From Solibacteraceae bacterium (GTDB taxonomy: Bacteria; Acidobacteriota; Terriglobia; Bryobacterales; Bryobacteraceae), in NCBI GenBank assembly GCA_021324015.1, contig JAJPJX010000050.1, positions 1 through 64,000 on the forward strand: a stretch of 64,000 nucleotides of DNA. Direction: 5' to 3'. This document shows positions 36,467-45,028 of this stretch, piece by piece (position 1 is the first letter of the stretch; each line of letters opens with the position of its first letter). The translations under genes and the position numbers were made by a program. Under the pieces are notes generated by a model that made no database searches, was not told the DNA's origin, and saw nothing but the letters and a program-made list of their open reading frames with translations.

Positions 36467-37572
36467 ACCTACTGGTCCCCAATCTCGGCTCCACCTCGCT
36501 CAAGTACCAGATTCTGGAAATGCCCTCGGAAAAAGTGCTGGCCAAAGGCCGCGTGGAGCGGGTCCGCGACTACCATGAGGCGATCGCCAGCATCAGCACC
36601 GGGGACAACCGCATCGATGCGGTAGCCTTCAAGGCCGTTCACGGCGGGCCGCGGTATCGCGGAACGTTCGTGATCGACGCGGATGTGATCCGCTCGATGG
36701 AAACCTTCCTCCCGGCCGCGCCAGCCCACAACACCATCTATCTGGCCGCCATCCGGGCGTTTCAGGATATTCTGCCGGCCGTGCCGCTAGTAGCGGCGTT
36801 CGAGACCGAGTTCCACGCCACCATGCCCGAGTACGCCCGCGCCTACGGCGTGCCCGGGCCGTGGCGCGACCGGGGAATCTCGAAGTACGGCTTTCACGGG
36901 GCTTCTCACCAGTACATCCGGGAGCGCTGCCGCGAACTGCTGGGCGCCCATCTCCGCCTGGTCAGCGCGCACCTGGGTGGCAGTTCCTCCATGTGCGCCA
37001 TCGATCGGGGCCGGTCCATCGACACCACTATGGGATTCTCCCCCCAGTCCGGGTTGGAGAACGCCACGCGCCACGGAGATCTGGACGTCTTCGCCGTGCT
37101 GTTTATGATCGAGCGGCACGGCTGGAGCCCGGAGGAAGTCCGCCGGCAACTGGCCGGCGAAGGAGGTCTCGCGGGACTCTCCGGAATCCCAGGCGGCGAC
37201 GTGCGCGATCTCGAAGAGGCCTGCCAGGCAGCAAACCCGCAGGCGGAGCTCGCGCTCCAGGTCTTCGTCTACCAGGTAAAGAAAACCATCGGAGCCTATG
37301 CCGCGGCGATGGGGGGCCTCGATGCTCTCGCCTTCACCGGGGGCATCGGCGAAAATTCCGCTCGCCTGAGAGCCGCCTGCTGCGAGGGTCTGGAGTTTCT
37401 CGGAATCCGGCTCGATCCCGCCAAGAATACTACCGGGACCGGCGACCGGGTGGTCTCGGCCCCTGATTCCGCTGTGATCGTGCTCGCCTTGGCAACCAAT
37501 GAAGAGCTCATCGTGGCGCGCCGTGCTTACAAGGTCCTGGCGGCCAGCGAGCGCACATCCACAGCCTCCTGA
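36463..37572 (+). CDS. Divergent acetate/propionate kinase family protein
   Basis: A 369-residue member of the acetokinase superfamily, shorter than normal AckA (about 400). Matches: phosphate loop N7 in VPNLGSTSLKYQI, the KAVHGGPRYR segment, HLGGSSSMCAID, GGDVRDLEEA, FTGGIGENS and the C-terminal ATNEELIVARRAY. The usual FDTAFH motif reads FETEFH, putting Glu114 where AckA has its catalytic Asp (Asp148 in Methanosarcina), and some other positions are non-canonical. Phosphorylation of acetate or another short acid remains likely, but the substrate is uncertain. No phosphotransacetylase gene is adjacent. It is coupled to the upstream helical-repeat gene by a 4-base overlap. Confidence 0.82.
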   Translation: MNLLVPNLGSTSLKYQILEMPSEKVLAKGRVERVRDYHEAIASISTGDNRIDAVAFKAVHGGPRYRGTFVIDADVIRSMETFLPAAPAHNTIYLAAIRAFQDILPAVPLVAAFETEFHATMPEYARAYGVPGPWRDRGISKYGFHGASHQYIRERCRELLGAHLRLVSAHLGGSSSMCAIDRGRSIDTTMGFSPQSGLENATRHGDLDVFAVLFMIERHGWSPEEVRRQLAGEGGLAGLSGIPGGDVRDLEEACQAANPQAELALQVFVYQVKKTIGAYAAAMGGLDALAFTGGIGENSARLRAACCEGLEFLGIRLDPAKNTTGTGDRVVSAPDSAVIVLALATNEELIVARRAYKVLAASERTSTAS

Positions 37573-37579
37573 GCACTAC

Positions 37580-37617
37580 AGCGCCGGGAGCCGCTGCCGG
37601 GGTTTATTCCCGGCGCT
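37580..37617. terminator. Bidirectional stem between convergent kinase and M48 genes
   Basis: AGCGCCGGGA (37580-37589) pairs perfectly with TCCCGGCGCT (37608-37617), an inverted repeat with 10-base arms and an 18-base loop between two convergent genes. One arm lies inside the last codons of the M48 gene. A T-run is lacking, so it is a weak or factor-assisted terminator at best. Confidence 0.45.
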
Positions 37618-38599
37618 TCAACGTGGGCCGCTCGTCCTGGTCGGGCTTGGCCTGGCCGTCGCCGTCATCGGTGGTCGTGCCGCCCGCGTTCGGATTGCGT
37701 CGCAAAGTCGGCCGGGTTGCATCCTTGTCGGCATCCACCTTGCGGCGATTGTGCAGCGAAGCGAGCCTGGCCTTCACATCGGAAAACTCCGAAGTGCTCA
37801 CCACGTACTCCGGCTTGGCCTTCAGCACGGCCTGGATCTCTTTCTGCGACGCCTGGATCCGGTCCTCCGTCATGGGGTGCGTCGAAAAGACCTTGGCCAT
37901 CGTCCCGGGCTTCTTTTTTTCCATGCTCTCGATCTTTTCGAAAAAGTCCACAAACGCCGTGGGATCGTAGCCCGCCTTGTACATGTATTGCAAGCCTAGG
38001 AAATCCGCTTCGCGCTCGAATCCGCGGGAGAAAGTTAGGAAGCCCATCGGAATGGCTAGCCCGGCCCCCTGGCGAATGGCATATCCCGTCCAGCCTCCCA
38101 TGAAGATCAGCGGGATGGACGCATAGTTGATGATGGCGCCGCGGGTGGCCTGCCGCGTTCCGTGCCGTGCAGCCACGTGAGCAATCTCGTGCGCCATGAC
38201 GCCGGCCAGTTCAGCCTCGTTGTCGGCTTTCAACACCAGGCCGGAATTCACAAAAAAGAAGCCGCCCGGGAGCGCGAAGGCATTCACCTCTTCCGAGTCC
38301 AGCACCTTGATGGTGAAGGGCACCTTGGCATCGGAGTTGCGCACCAGGTTCTGCCCCACGCGGTTCACGTACTCCGCGATCACCGGATCGTCGACGATCT
38401 TGGCCTCTCGTTCCACTTCCTGCGCCAACTGCTTTCCCAAGGCAATTTCTTTTTCGAGCGAGTAGAAATTGACCCCCTTGCCGACATCGCGGTTGCCGAT
38501 CTCGTCCGGATCCTTCTTCTTATCTTTTGCCTGGCTGGCCGTGGCGAGGAGACTGAGTGCCGCCAGCATTGCCACGGGGACTGCGGAGAGCCGTTTCAT
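37604..38599 (-). CDS. M48-family zinc metalloprotease (copy 1)
   Basis: A 331-residue secreted M48 peptidase. A signal peptide (AVPVAMLAALSLLATASQA) precedes a lysine/aspartate-rich linker and the catalytic domain. The zinc motif is AHEIAH (His137, Glu138, His141), and the third ligand is Glu197 in FEREADFLG. The C-terminus carries a low-complexity tail with RPTLRRNP and ends ERPTLKRRE. This is the BepA/LoiP type of quality-control protease. AGGAG lies 7 bases before the ATG at 38599; the frame extends upstream without a ribosome site. A close paralogue lies 74 bases upstream on the same strand, a tandem duplication. A palindrome CTCATATGAG and a TATAGT -10 candidate lie between them. Confidence 0.9.
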   Translation of the reverse strand: MKRLSAVPVAMLAALSLLATASQAKDKKKDPDEIGNRDVGKGVNFYSLEKEIALGKQLAQEVEREAKIVDDPVIAEYVNRVGQNLVRNSDAKVPFTIKVLDSEEVNAFALPGGFFFVNSGLVLKADNEAELAGVMAHEIAHVAARHGTRQATRGAIINYASIPLIFMGGWTGYAIRQGAGLAIPMGFLTFSRGFEREADFLGLQYMYKAGYDPTAFVDFFEKIESMEKKKPGTMAKVFSTHPMTEDRIQASQKEIQAVLKAKPEYVVSTSEFSDVKARLASLHNRRKVDADKDATRPTLRRNPNAGGTTTDDGDGQAKPDQDERPTLKRRE

Positions 38600-38621
38600 A
38601 TGCACACTCCTGGCTATTTTC

Positions 38622-38639
38622 ACTATACGCTCATATGAG
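38622..38639 (-). promoter_or_regulatory. Palindrome and -10 candidate between the two M48 genes
   Basis: CTCATATGAG is a perfect 10-base palindrome at 38630-38639, and TATAGT (minus strand, 38627-38622) lies just downstream of it, 22 bases before the copy 1 ATG. This suggests copy 1 has its own, possibly regulated, promoter as well as read-through from copy 2. No convincing -35 is seen. Confidence 0.35.
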
Positions 38640-38673
38640 GAAACGCACAGAACGCCGGACCGGTTACGTTCTT

Positions 38674-39639
38674 TTAATCCACCAGGTCACGCCGGCGGAT
38701 GGTGGGGTGCTCCTCGCCGTTTTCTTCCGTCTTCGCCCCGCTCGGAGGATTTGTTCGCAGGCGCGGGCGGCCGTCGTCCGATTGTTCGGCTTTCTGCTGG
38801 TTCTCGATGGAGAATAAGCGGGTTCGGACTGCCACATACTCTGACGTATTGACCACGTATTGAGCTTTAGGCGGCAAAATCTCCTGAATTTCCTGCTGGG
38901 TTTTCTGGATCCGTTCCTCATTCATCGGGTGGGTCGAAAAGACTTTCGAAAGAGCCCCCGGCCTGGTCCGTTGAAGAGAAAGCAGGCGCTCAAAAATGTC
39001 GATGGAGGCTGTGGGGTCGTACCCGGCGGCGTACATGTACTGCAGCCCCAGAAAGTCCGCCTCGGATTCGAAGCCTCGCTCGAATTTCAAAAAAGCCAGG
39101 GGGATACCCGCCCCGGCGCCCTGCCGGACGGCGTACCCGGTCCAGCCCCCCAGGAAAATGAGCGGAGTCGCAGCCAGGTTGGCGAGCTGCGCGCGGCTGG
39201 CCTGCCGGGTGCTATGCCGGGCAGCCACGTGTGCGATCTCATGCGCCATGGCCCCCGCCAGCTCCGCCTCGGTCTCCGCCACCCGCAGCAGGCCCGAGTT
39301 CACGAACACGTATCCCCCCGGCAAGGCAAAGGCGTTGATCGTCTGATCTTCGATCATTTTGAAAGTGAAGGGCACCCGGGCATCGGAGTTGCGCACCAGG
39401 TTCTGCCCAACCCGGTTGACGTATTCCGTGATGATCGGGTCGGCGATCAGCTTGGACTCGCGCTGCACTTCCTCGGCGAGCTGCTTGCCTAGCGCCATCT
39501 CCTTTTCGAGCGAATAGAAATTGAGCCCTTTCCCCACTTCCCGGTTCCCGATCTCGGTGGGGTCCTTCTTCTTGTCCTTTGCCCGGGCGGCCGAAACCGC
39601 GAGCAGCACCACCAGAAGCACTACACTATAGCGGCCCAT
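38674..39639 (-). CDS. M48-family zinc metalloprotease (copy 2)
   Basis: A 321-residue paralogue of the downstream protease, similar along its whole length, with shared blocks such as NRVGQNLVRNSDA and MAHEIAHVAARH and a third ligand Glu in FESEADFLG. A signal peptide (MGRYSVVLLVVLLAVSAARA) precedes the same linker. The tail again has RPRLRTNP and ends HPTIRRRDLVD. The ATG at 39639 has GGAG 6 bases upstream; the open frame extends much further upstream but crosses the divergent aminotransferase gene and is not coding. Copy 2 is transcribed towards copy 1. Its start is only 27 bases from the divergent aminotransferase start. Confidence 0.88.
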   Translation of the reverse strand: MGRYSVVLLVVLLAVSAARAKDKKKDPTEIGNREVGKGLNFYSLEKEMALGKQLAEEVQRESKLIADPIITEYVNRVGQNLVRNSDARVPFTFKMIEDQTINAFALPGGYVFVNSGLLRVAETEAELAGAMAHEIAHVAARHSTRQASRAQLANLAATPLIFLGGWTGYAVRQGAGAGIPLAFLKFERGFESEADFLGLQYMYAAGYDPTASIDIFERLLSLQRTRPGALSKVFSTHPMNEERIQKTQQEIQEILPPKAQYVVNTSEYVAVRTRLFSIENQQKAEQSDDGRPRLRTNPPSGAKTEENGEEHPTIRRRDLVD

Positions 39640-39666
39640 GCGTCGCTCCATTCCCTTGTTTAACGT

Positions 39667-40818
39667 ATGCTCAAGGAGATGAGTTTCGCTCAGGATGTGA
39701 AAACCCCTCTTTGGGAGCGGTTTGCAGATCAATTTCCGGTGCGCCAGAGGCTCATTTACCTGAACCACGCCGCTGTGGCGCCGCTTTCGAAGCCCGCCGC
39801 CGACGCCATGAAGCAACTCGCCGACGACGCACTGGAGTACGGCAGCCTGCACTACGACGGGTGGCTCGAAGCCTACGCCGGAGTCCGGCGGGCAGCCGCC
39901 CGGCTGATCCACGCCACCCCTTCGGAGATTGCCATCGTCAAGAACACCTCCGAAGGCATCGCCACCGTCGCCATGGGGCTGGACTGGCGGCCGGGCGACA
40001 AAGTGGTGGGATTCGCAGAGGAGTTCCCGGCCAACTATTTCCCCTGGAAGCGTTTGGAAAATCAGGGGATCCGGGTGGAATGGTGCTCCATCACCGACCC
40101 CCTGGAACGAATCGACGAAGCCTGCCGGGGCGCGCGACTGCTGGCCGTCAGCTACGTACAGTATCTGAGCGGCTACCGGGCCGATATTCAAGTATTAGGT
40201 GAGATTTGCCGCCGTAGGGGCTGCCTTTTCCTGGTAGATGCGATTCAGGGGCTGGGTGCATTCCCGCTTGATGTGCAGGCGGCGGGTATCCATGCCCTGG
40301 CGGCGGACGGGCACAAGTGGATGTTCGGGCCTGAGGGCTGCGGTATTTTGTATCTCCGCCAGGATGTGCAGGATAGCGTTCAGCCGGTGGAATTCGGCTG
40401 GACCAACGTGGAGAAATACTACGACTACGCCTCCCGCGACATGACCCTTCGCCGGGATGCCGGACGCTATGAATGCGGAACATTGAACACCATTAGTTGC
40501 TTCGGGTTACGCGCAGCAATCGAGTTTTTACTTGAGATCGGCGTCGGAGAAATCGCTCCGGTTGTCCAAAAGCTGGGTGACCGCGTGGCGGAAGGCGCCC
40601 AAGCCCGCGGCTACGAAGTCCTGGGCTCGCGTACCCCGCAGACCGGGGCCGGCATCGTCAGTATTCGAAAGGCGGGGGTCGACAGCGTTGAGCTCGTGCG
40701 ACGCCTCAGACCTCAGGGGATCATCGTGGCTCCCCGGCAGGGTTGGGTCCGCATCTCCCCCCACTTTTACATCAGCCCGGCAGATATCGACCGCTTCCTG
40801 GAGGCATTGCCGGTATAG
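39667..40818 (+). CDS. Class V aminotransferase (NifS/selenocysteine-lyase-like fold)
   Basis: A 383-residue PLP enzyme of aminotransferase class V. The start ERFADQFPVRQRLIYLNHAA is typical, and the cofactor Lys (about Lys217) is in LAADGHKWMFGPEGCG. The motif DAIQGLGAFPLDV gives the PLP-pairing Asp. It lacks the Cys loop of true cysteine desulfurases and most resembles the isopenicillin-N-epimerase/kynureninase-like subgroup; the substrate is unknown. A start 4 codons later (39679) is possible; neither has a well-spaced ribosome site. It is followed by a sugar isomerase gene across an exact 11-base tandem repeat. Confidence 0.85.
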   Translation: MLKEMSFAQDVKTPLWERFADQFPVRQRLIYLNHAAVAPLSKPAADAMKQLADDALEYGSLHYDGWLEAYAGVRRAAARLIHATPSEIAIVKNTSEGIATVAMGLDWRPGDKVVGFAEEFPANYFPWKRLENQGIRVEWCSITDPLERIDEACRGARLLAVSYVQYLSGYRADIQVLGEICRRRGCLFLVDAIQGLGAFPLDVQAAGIHALAADGHKWMFGPEGCGILYLRQDVQDSVQPVEFGWTNVEKYYDYASRDMTLRRDAGRYECGTLNTISCFGLRAAIEFLLEIGVGEIAPVVQKLGDRVAEGAQARGYEVLGSRTPQTGAGIVSIRKAGVDSVELVRRLRPQGIIVAPRQGWVRISPHFYISPADIDRFLEALPV

Positions 40819-40831
40819 AACCGGTATAGAA
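40810..40831. repeat. Perfect 11-base tandem repeat at the aminotransferase/isomerase junction
   Basis: CCGGTATAGAA occurs twice in direct succession (40810-40820 and 40821-40831). The first copy contains the aminotransferase stop codon (TAG). The second places TATAGA 8 bases before the isomerase ATG at 40839, so it could have created a new -10-like element. It looks like a recent slip duplication. Confidence 0.6.
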
Positions 40832-40838
40832 TAGGCGC

Positions 40839-41606
40839 ATGCAACTGGGCGCCGTAACCTATCAAGTCCTTCAGGACTGGGATTTGGAAACGATTATCCG
40901 GAACCTGGAGGCGGCCGGGTTCGCTGCGGTGGAATTACGGACCGGTCACCGGCACGGAGTCGAGCCCTCGCTGGACGCCGCCCAGCGGGCCGAAGTGCGC
41001 GCGCGCTTTGCCCGCTCCAAGGTGCGCCTGCTGAGCTTTGGCAGCACCTGCGAGTTCCAGTCCCCCGACCCGGCGGTCCGCAAGGAAAATGTGGAGGTGG
41101 GCCGCAAATGGGTGGACTTGGCGCACGATACCGGCGCCTGGGGAGTCAAGGTGCGGCCCAACGGCTTCCCTAACGGAGTGCCGCACGAAACCGTGATCCA
41201 GAATATCGGCGCCAGCCTTCGGGAACTGGGCGATTACGGCCAGGCCCACGGCGTGGAGATCTGGCTCGAAGTTCACGGGCGAGGCACCCAGAATCCCCCG
41301 GTGGCCGAAGCCATCATGAAGGCCACCAAGCATGAAAGCGTGGGCTTGTGCTGGAACTCCAACCCCACCGATATCGTTAACGGCTCCATCAAGCCCAGCT
41401 TCGACCGGCTGCGGCCCTGGATTCGCAATTGCCATATCACGGAATTGGCGGCCGACTTCTATCCCTGGCGCGAGCTGTTCACGCTGCTGCGACAGTCCAA
41501 CTACGACCGGTACACCCTCTGCGAGGCCCAGGCGAGCAAGGAGCCAGAACGGTTCCTGCGCTGGTATAAGGCGCTTTGGACGGAGCTCAACCGGTCGTGT
41601 GCCTGA
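40839..41606 (+). CDS. TIM-barrel sugar-phosphate isomerase/epimerase (xylose-isomerase-like)
   Basis: A 255-residue AP-endonuclease-2/xylose-isomerase-like barrel. The start MQLGAVTYQVLQDWDLETII, FAAVELRTGHRHG, LEVHGRG, LCWNSNPTD and NCHITELA blocks are as in sugar isomerases and epimerases, with Glu/His/Asp metal ligands at the expected strands (E in VELRT, H in EVHGR). The substrate is not evident. It is followed by an M14 carboxypeptidase gene that overlaps its end. No clear ribosome site precedes the ATG. Confidence 0.8.
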   Translation: MQLGAVTYQVLQDWDLETIIRNLEAAGFAAVELRTGHRHGVEPSLDAAQRAEVRARFARSKVRLLSFGSTCEFQSPDPAVRKENVEVGRKWVDLAHDTGAWGVKVRPNGFPNGVPHETVIQNIGASLRELGDYGQAHGVEIWLEVHGRGTQNPPVAEAIMKATKHESVGLCWNSNPTDIVNGSIKPSFDRLRPWIRNCHITELAADFYPWRELFTLLRQSNYDRYTLCEAQASKEPERFLRWYKALWTELNRSCA

Positions 41607-43972
41607 GACGGGCGCGCCCCCGGGCGCCAGCCGCGCGTCTCACCGCCCTGCTGCTGGCCGCGAGCGCCGTCCTCGCCGCCGCGGTTCCCACGCCCCTCAG
41701 TCACTTCGGACACGAGATGGGAGCGGACCGTACGGTTTTGGATTGGGACAAGGTCGTCTCCTATTTCCACCTCCTGGCCCGTGCGAGCGATCGCATCCGG
41801 GTCGAGGAACTGGGCAAAACCACCGAGGGCAGGCCGTTTCTGGCCGCCACGATCGCCGACCCGGAAACCCTCAGCCACCTGGACCGGTATCGCGAAATCC
41901 AAAGGCGCCTCGCGGACCCGCGCGCCACCACGGAGGCCGAAGCCGAGCGGCTGGTGGCTCAGGGCAAGACCGTGGTGCTGCTCACCTGCTCGATTCACTC
42001 CACCGAAATCGCTTCCACCCACTCCGTGGTGGAATTCGCCTACCGCCTGCTGGCAGAGGACCGGCCCCGCCTGAGCGCCATCCTGCAAAACACGATCCTG
42101 CTGCTGGTGCCGTCGCTGAACCCGGATGGCCTGGACCTGGTGACCCGCTGGTACCGCCGGACGCTGGGGACACTCTGGGAAGGTACAAATCCTCCGGAGC
42201 TGTACCAGAAATATGTCGGGCACGACAACAACCGCGATTGGTACATCTTCTCCCAGGCGGAGACGCGTCTGACGGTGGCGCGCTTGCACAACGTGTGGCA
42301 CCCCCAAATCGTTTACGACATGCACCAGCAGGGGCCATACGGTTCGCGTCTCTTCGTGCCGCCCTGGATGGACCCCATCGAGCCCAACGTCGACGCCATC
42401 CTGATGCAGGAAACCAACATGATCGGCACGGCTATGGCGGCGGACCTGACTGCCGCCGGCAAAGTGGGCATCTCGATACATTCCTCCTATGATTTCTGGA
42501 CTCCCAGCCGGCATTACCAAGCGTTTCACGGCGGGCTGCGCATCCTTACCGAATCGGCCAGCGCGCGCCTGGCCAGCCCGATCACCGTAGCGCCGGAACA
42601 ATTGGACCGCAACGCCCTCGGTTACGACGCCCGGGAACGGAGCTGGAATTTTCTGGAGCCTTGGCCGGGCGGGACCTGGCGCCTGCGGGACATTGTAGAG
42701 TACCAGTTAATCGCCATGGAATCCTGTCTCTACCAGGCGGCCATTCATCGGGAGGAGTTGCTGCGGAACTTCTACCGGGTGGGCCAGCGCCAGGCTGCCC
42801 GGCGAGCGCCCTGGGGATTCCTCATCCCCGCCCGGCAACCAGACCCTGGGGCCGCGCGCAAACTGCTCGAGACCCTGGCGTTCGGCCAGGTGGACATCGA
42901 TCTCACGCCGAACGGGGGTCATGTGATCCCCATGGCACAGCCTTACAGCGGCTACGCCAAGGCGCTGCTCGAAAGGCAGGACTATCCCGACTTGCGCATG
43001 TACCCCGGCGGACCGCCTCGCCGGCCCTACGACGTGACCGCCCACACCCTGCCGCTGCTCATGGGCGTAGATGTCCAACCGCTGGCGCAGCCCGTGGCTG
43101 GCCCGCTGGTGCCAGCCCGTTTTCCCCAGGGCGAGCCGGCGGCCAACTTCGCTGCCGCGGATACGGACACCTGGAAAACCGTCAACCGCATCTGGAGCAC
43201 CGGCGGCTCGGTGTGGCGGAATCCTGTCACCGGGGATTTTGCCCCGAGTCCCCAAGGTCCGGCCTGGAAGCGCCTCCGCCGCCCGCGGATCGGGTTGCAC
43301 CGCAGCTTCGTGCCCAGCATGGACGAAGGCTGGACCCGCTGGCTGCTGGAGCAGTTCGGCTTCGCCTACCGCAGCCTGCCCGATGCGGAGATCCGCGCGG
43401 GCCGGTTGCGCGACCGCTTCGACGTGCTGGTCTTTCCCGACGAGCCCGCCGAAGTGATTGAAAGCGGTTTTCGCCCAGGCTCCATGCCCCCGGAATACAC
43501 CGGCGGGCTGGGCGAAAGCGGCGCCCAGACGTTGCGCGAGTTCGTCTCCGCGGGTGGCACCATCCTGTTCCTGAACCGTTCCACCGAATATGCCCTTCGT
43601 CATCTCGGCGTGCCTGCGCGAAACGTGGTCCGCGGTTTGCCCGAACGCGACTTTTATGCACCCGGCTCGCTGCTCTACGTCCGTCTCCAGCCGGGGCATC
43701 CGCTGGCGCTGGGCCTGCCGGCGGAAATCGCCGTGTGGTCCGAACACAGCCCTGCCTGGGAAACGGGTGAGGGTGTCGTGGCACGGTATCCGGCCTCGGG
43801 CGTGCTCGCCTCCGGGTGGCTGCTGGGCGAGTCGTACCTGGCCAACCATGCCGCGCTGGTGGACGCACCGCTGGGCCGCGGCCGGGTGATCCTGTTCGGG
43901 ATGCGCCCACAATATCGCGCACAAAGCTACCGCACCTTCAAGTTGTTCTTTAACGCCTTGCTGTACTTCTGA
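41597..43972 (+). CDS. M14-family zinc carboxypeptidase, secreted
   Basis: A 791-residue secreted peptidase. A signal peptide (RLTALLLAASAVLAAAV) is followed by the M14 catalytic domain (about 35-360): zinc motif SIHSTEIAS (His134, Glu137), NPDGLDLVTRW, HDNNRDWY and the third zinc His in YDMHQQGPYG, with the catalytic Glu probably in ILTESASARL. A C-terminal region (about 550-790, FDVLVFPDEPAEV and others) resembles a glutamine-amidotransferase-like fold of unknown role. The start is uncertain: TTG at 41576 or GTG at 41597 (chosen; GGAG 11 bases upstream). It overlaps the isomerase by 10 bases, suggesting an operon. Confidence 0.85.
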   Translation: MCLRRARPRAPAARLTALLLAASAVLAAAVPTPLSHFGHEMGADRTVLDWDKVVSYFHLLARASDRIRVEELGKTTEGRPFLAATIADPETLSHLDRYREIQRRLADPRATTEAEAERLVAQGKTVVLLTCSIHSTEIASTHSVVEFAYRLLAEDRPRLSAILQNTILLLVPSLNPDGLDLVTRWYRRTLGTLWEGTNPPELYQKYVGHDNNRDWYIFSQAETRLTVARLHNVWHPQIVYDMHQQGPYGSRLFVPPWMDPIEPNVDAILMQETNMIGTAMAADLTAAGKVGISIHSSYDFWTPSRHYQAFHGGLRILTESASARLASPITVAPEQLDRNALGYDARERSWNFLEPWPGGTWRLRDIVEYQLIAMESCLYQAAIHREELLRNFYRVGQRQAARRAPWGFLIPARQPDPGAARKLLETLAFGQVDIDLTPNGGHVIPMAQPYSGYAKALLERQDYPDLRMYPGGPPRRPYDVTAHTLPLLMGVDVQPLAQPVAGPLVPARFPQGEPAANFAAADTDTWKTVNRIWSTGGSVWRNPVTGDFAPSPQGPAWKRLRRPRIGLHRSFVPSMDEGWTRWLLEQFGFAYRSLPDAEIRAGRLRDRFDVLVFPDEPAEVIESGFRPGSMPPEYTGGLGESGAQTLREFVSAGGTILFLNRSTEYALRHLGVPARNVVRGLPERDFYAPGSLLYVRLQPGHPLALGLPAEIAVWSEHSPAWETGEGVVARYPASGVLASGWLLGESYLANHAALVDAPLGRGRVILFGMRPQYRAQSYRTFKLFFNALLYF

Positions 43973-44035
43973 GCCAATGCGGGGACTTGCTTTTCCGGTC
44001 ATATTCAGGCAAGCTAGTAAGTTTTCCTCATCTCC

Positions 44036-44989
44036 ATGCTGGTTAGGATCCTCTACCACGACCATTGCTTCGACGGAGCAGCGTCCGCTGCCTTCTTCAG
44101 CCGTTTTATTGAAGGGGCGGTTCACCCCAAAGCCGAGTTCGCTTTCACCGGCATGTACCACAAGGCGTCCCAACTGTTTGACGACAGCCTGTTTGATGGC
44201 GACGAAAACGCCATCGTGGACTTCAAATACTCCAGCGATCCGCGCTTGACCTGGTGGTTCGACCACCACCAGAGCGCTTTCCTCACTCCCGAAGATGCCG
44301 CTCACTTCCGGAACCATCCCAGCAGCAAAAAGCTTTACGACCCTACGTACAAGTCCTGCACTTCATTCATTTGCGCCGTTGCCCGAGACGAATTCGGGTT
44401 CTCCGCGCCGGACCTGGACGAGCTGGTGGATTGGGCCAATGTCATCGACGGCGCTCAGTATCCCGATGCCCGGACCGCTGTCGAACTGGGCGCTCCGGCG
44501 ATGAAGCTGACCCTGGTCATCGAGGGCGCCAAAGGTTCGGATATCGTGCAGACGGTGATCCGCTGGATGCGCTACCGAGGGCTGGAAGAGATCACCCGGG
44601 AGCCGGAGATCCAGGACTTGTACAAACCCCTGTACAGGCGCCACCTGGATTCCATCGAGATGATCCGCGGCCGCGCCCGGCAGGATAACGGGGTGGTGTA
44701 TTTCGATCTGACCGGATACGACCTGGAAGGCTACAACAAGTTCATCCCGTATTACCTGTTCCCCGACAGCATCTATACGGTGTCCGTGAGTCCCTCCAGC
44801 TTCCGCACTAAGGTTTCCGTGGGCTCCAACCCATGGGCCCGCGAGGAGCCCCGCCATAACCTCGCCAGCATCTGCGAGCGCTACGGCGGCGGAGGCCACG
44901 CGCGCGTGGGAGCCATCAGTTTCGAACCCGGAGCGGTCGAACAGGCGCGCGCCGTAGCCGCCGAAATCACCGAAGAGCTGAAACATTAG
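44036..44989 (+). CDS. DHH-family phosphoesterase
   Basis: A 317-residue DHH-domain phosphoesterase. Motif I is YHDHCFDGAASAAFF, motif II is WWFDHHQ, and the C-terminal DHHA1 motif is RYGGGGHARVGAISF. Families with these motifs hydrolyse nanoRNAs, pAp, cyclic dinucleotide breakdown products or polyphosphate; the exact substrate cannot be chosen here. It is single copy between an M14 peptidase and convergent riboflavin genes. The 39 bases after it contain a heptamer repeat. Confidence 0.82.
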   Translation: MLVRILYHDHCFDGAASAAFFSRFIEGAVHPKAEFAFTGMYHKASQLFDDSLFDGDENAIVDFKYSSDPRLTWWFDHHQSAFLTPEDAAHFRNHPSSKKLYDPTYKSCTSFICAVARDEFGFSAPDLDELVDWANVIDGAQYPDARTAVELGAPAMKLTLVIEGAKGSDIVQTVIRWMRYRGLEEITREPEIQDLYKPLYRRHLDSIEMIRGRARQDNGVVYFDLTGYDLEGYNKFIPYYLFPDSIYTVSVSPSSFRTKVSVGSNPWAREEPRHNLASICERYGGGGHARVGAISFEPGAVEQARAVAAEITEELKH

Positions 44990-45001
44990 CTTCAGCGTTT
45001 G

Positions 45002-45022
45002 GCTGACGGCTGAGAGCTGACG
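45002..45022. repeat. Three tandem heptamers GCTGANN
   Basis: GCTGACG, GCTGAGA and GCTGACG follow one another exactly (45002-45022) in the 39-base gap between the DHH and ribE genes. The seven-base periodicity resembles short heptad repeats seen in some GC-rich genomes. No secondary structure or T-run is present. Confidence 0.5.
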
Positions 45023-45028
45023 GCCGCA

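Noticed and set aside
36463-37572. Butyrate kinase assignment for the acetate kinase homologue
   Set aside because: The GGDVRDLE and TNEELIVAR blocks fit the acetate/propionate kinase branch better, although the Asp-to-Glu change leaves doubt.
39640-40191. Open extension of the second M48 gene to 40191
   Set aside because: It crosses the divergent aminotransferase gene and adds about 184 residues with no similarity; GGAG-spaced ATG at 39639 precedes a good signal peptide.
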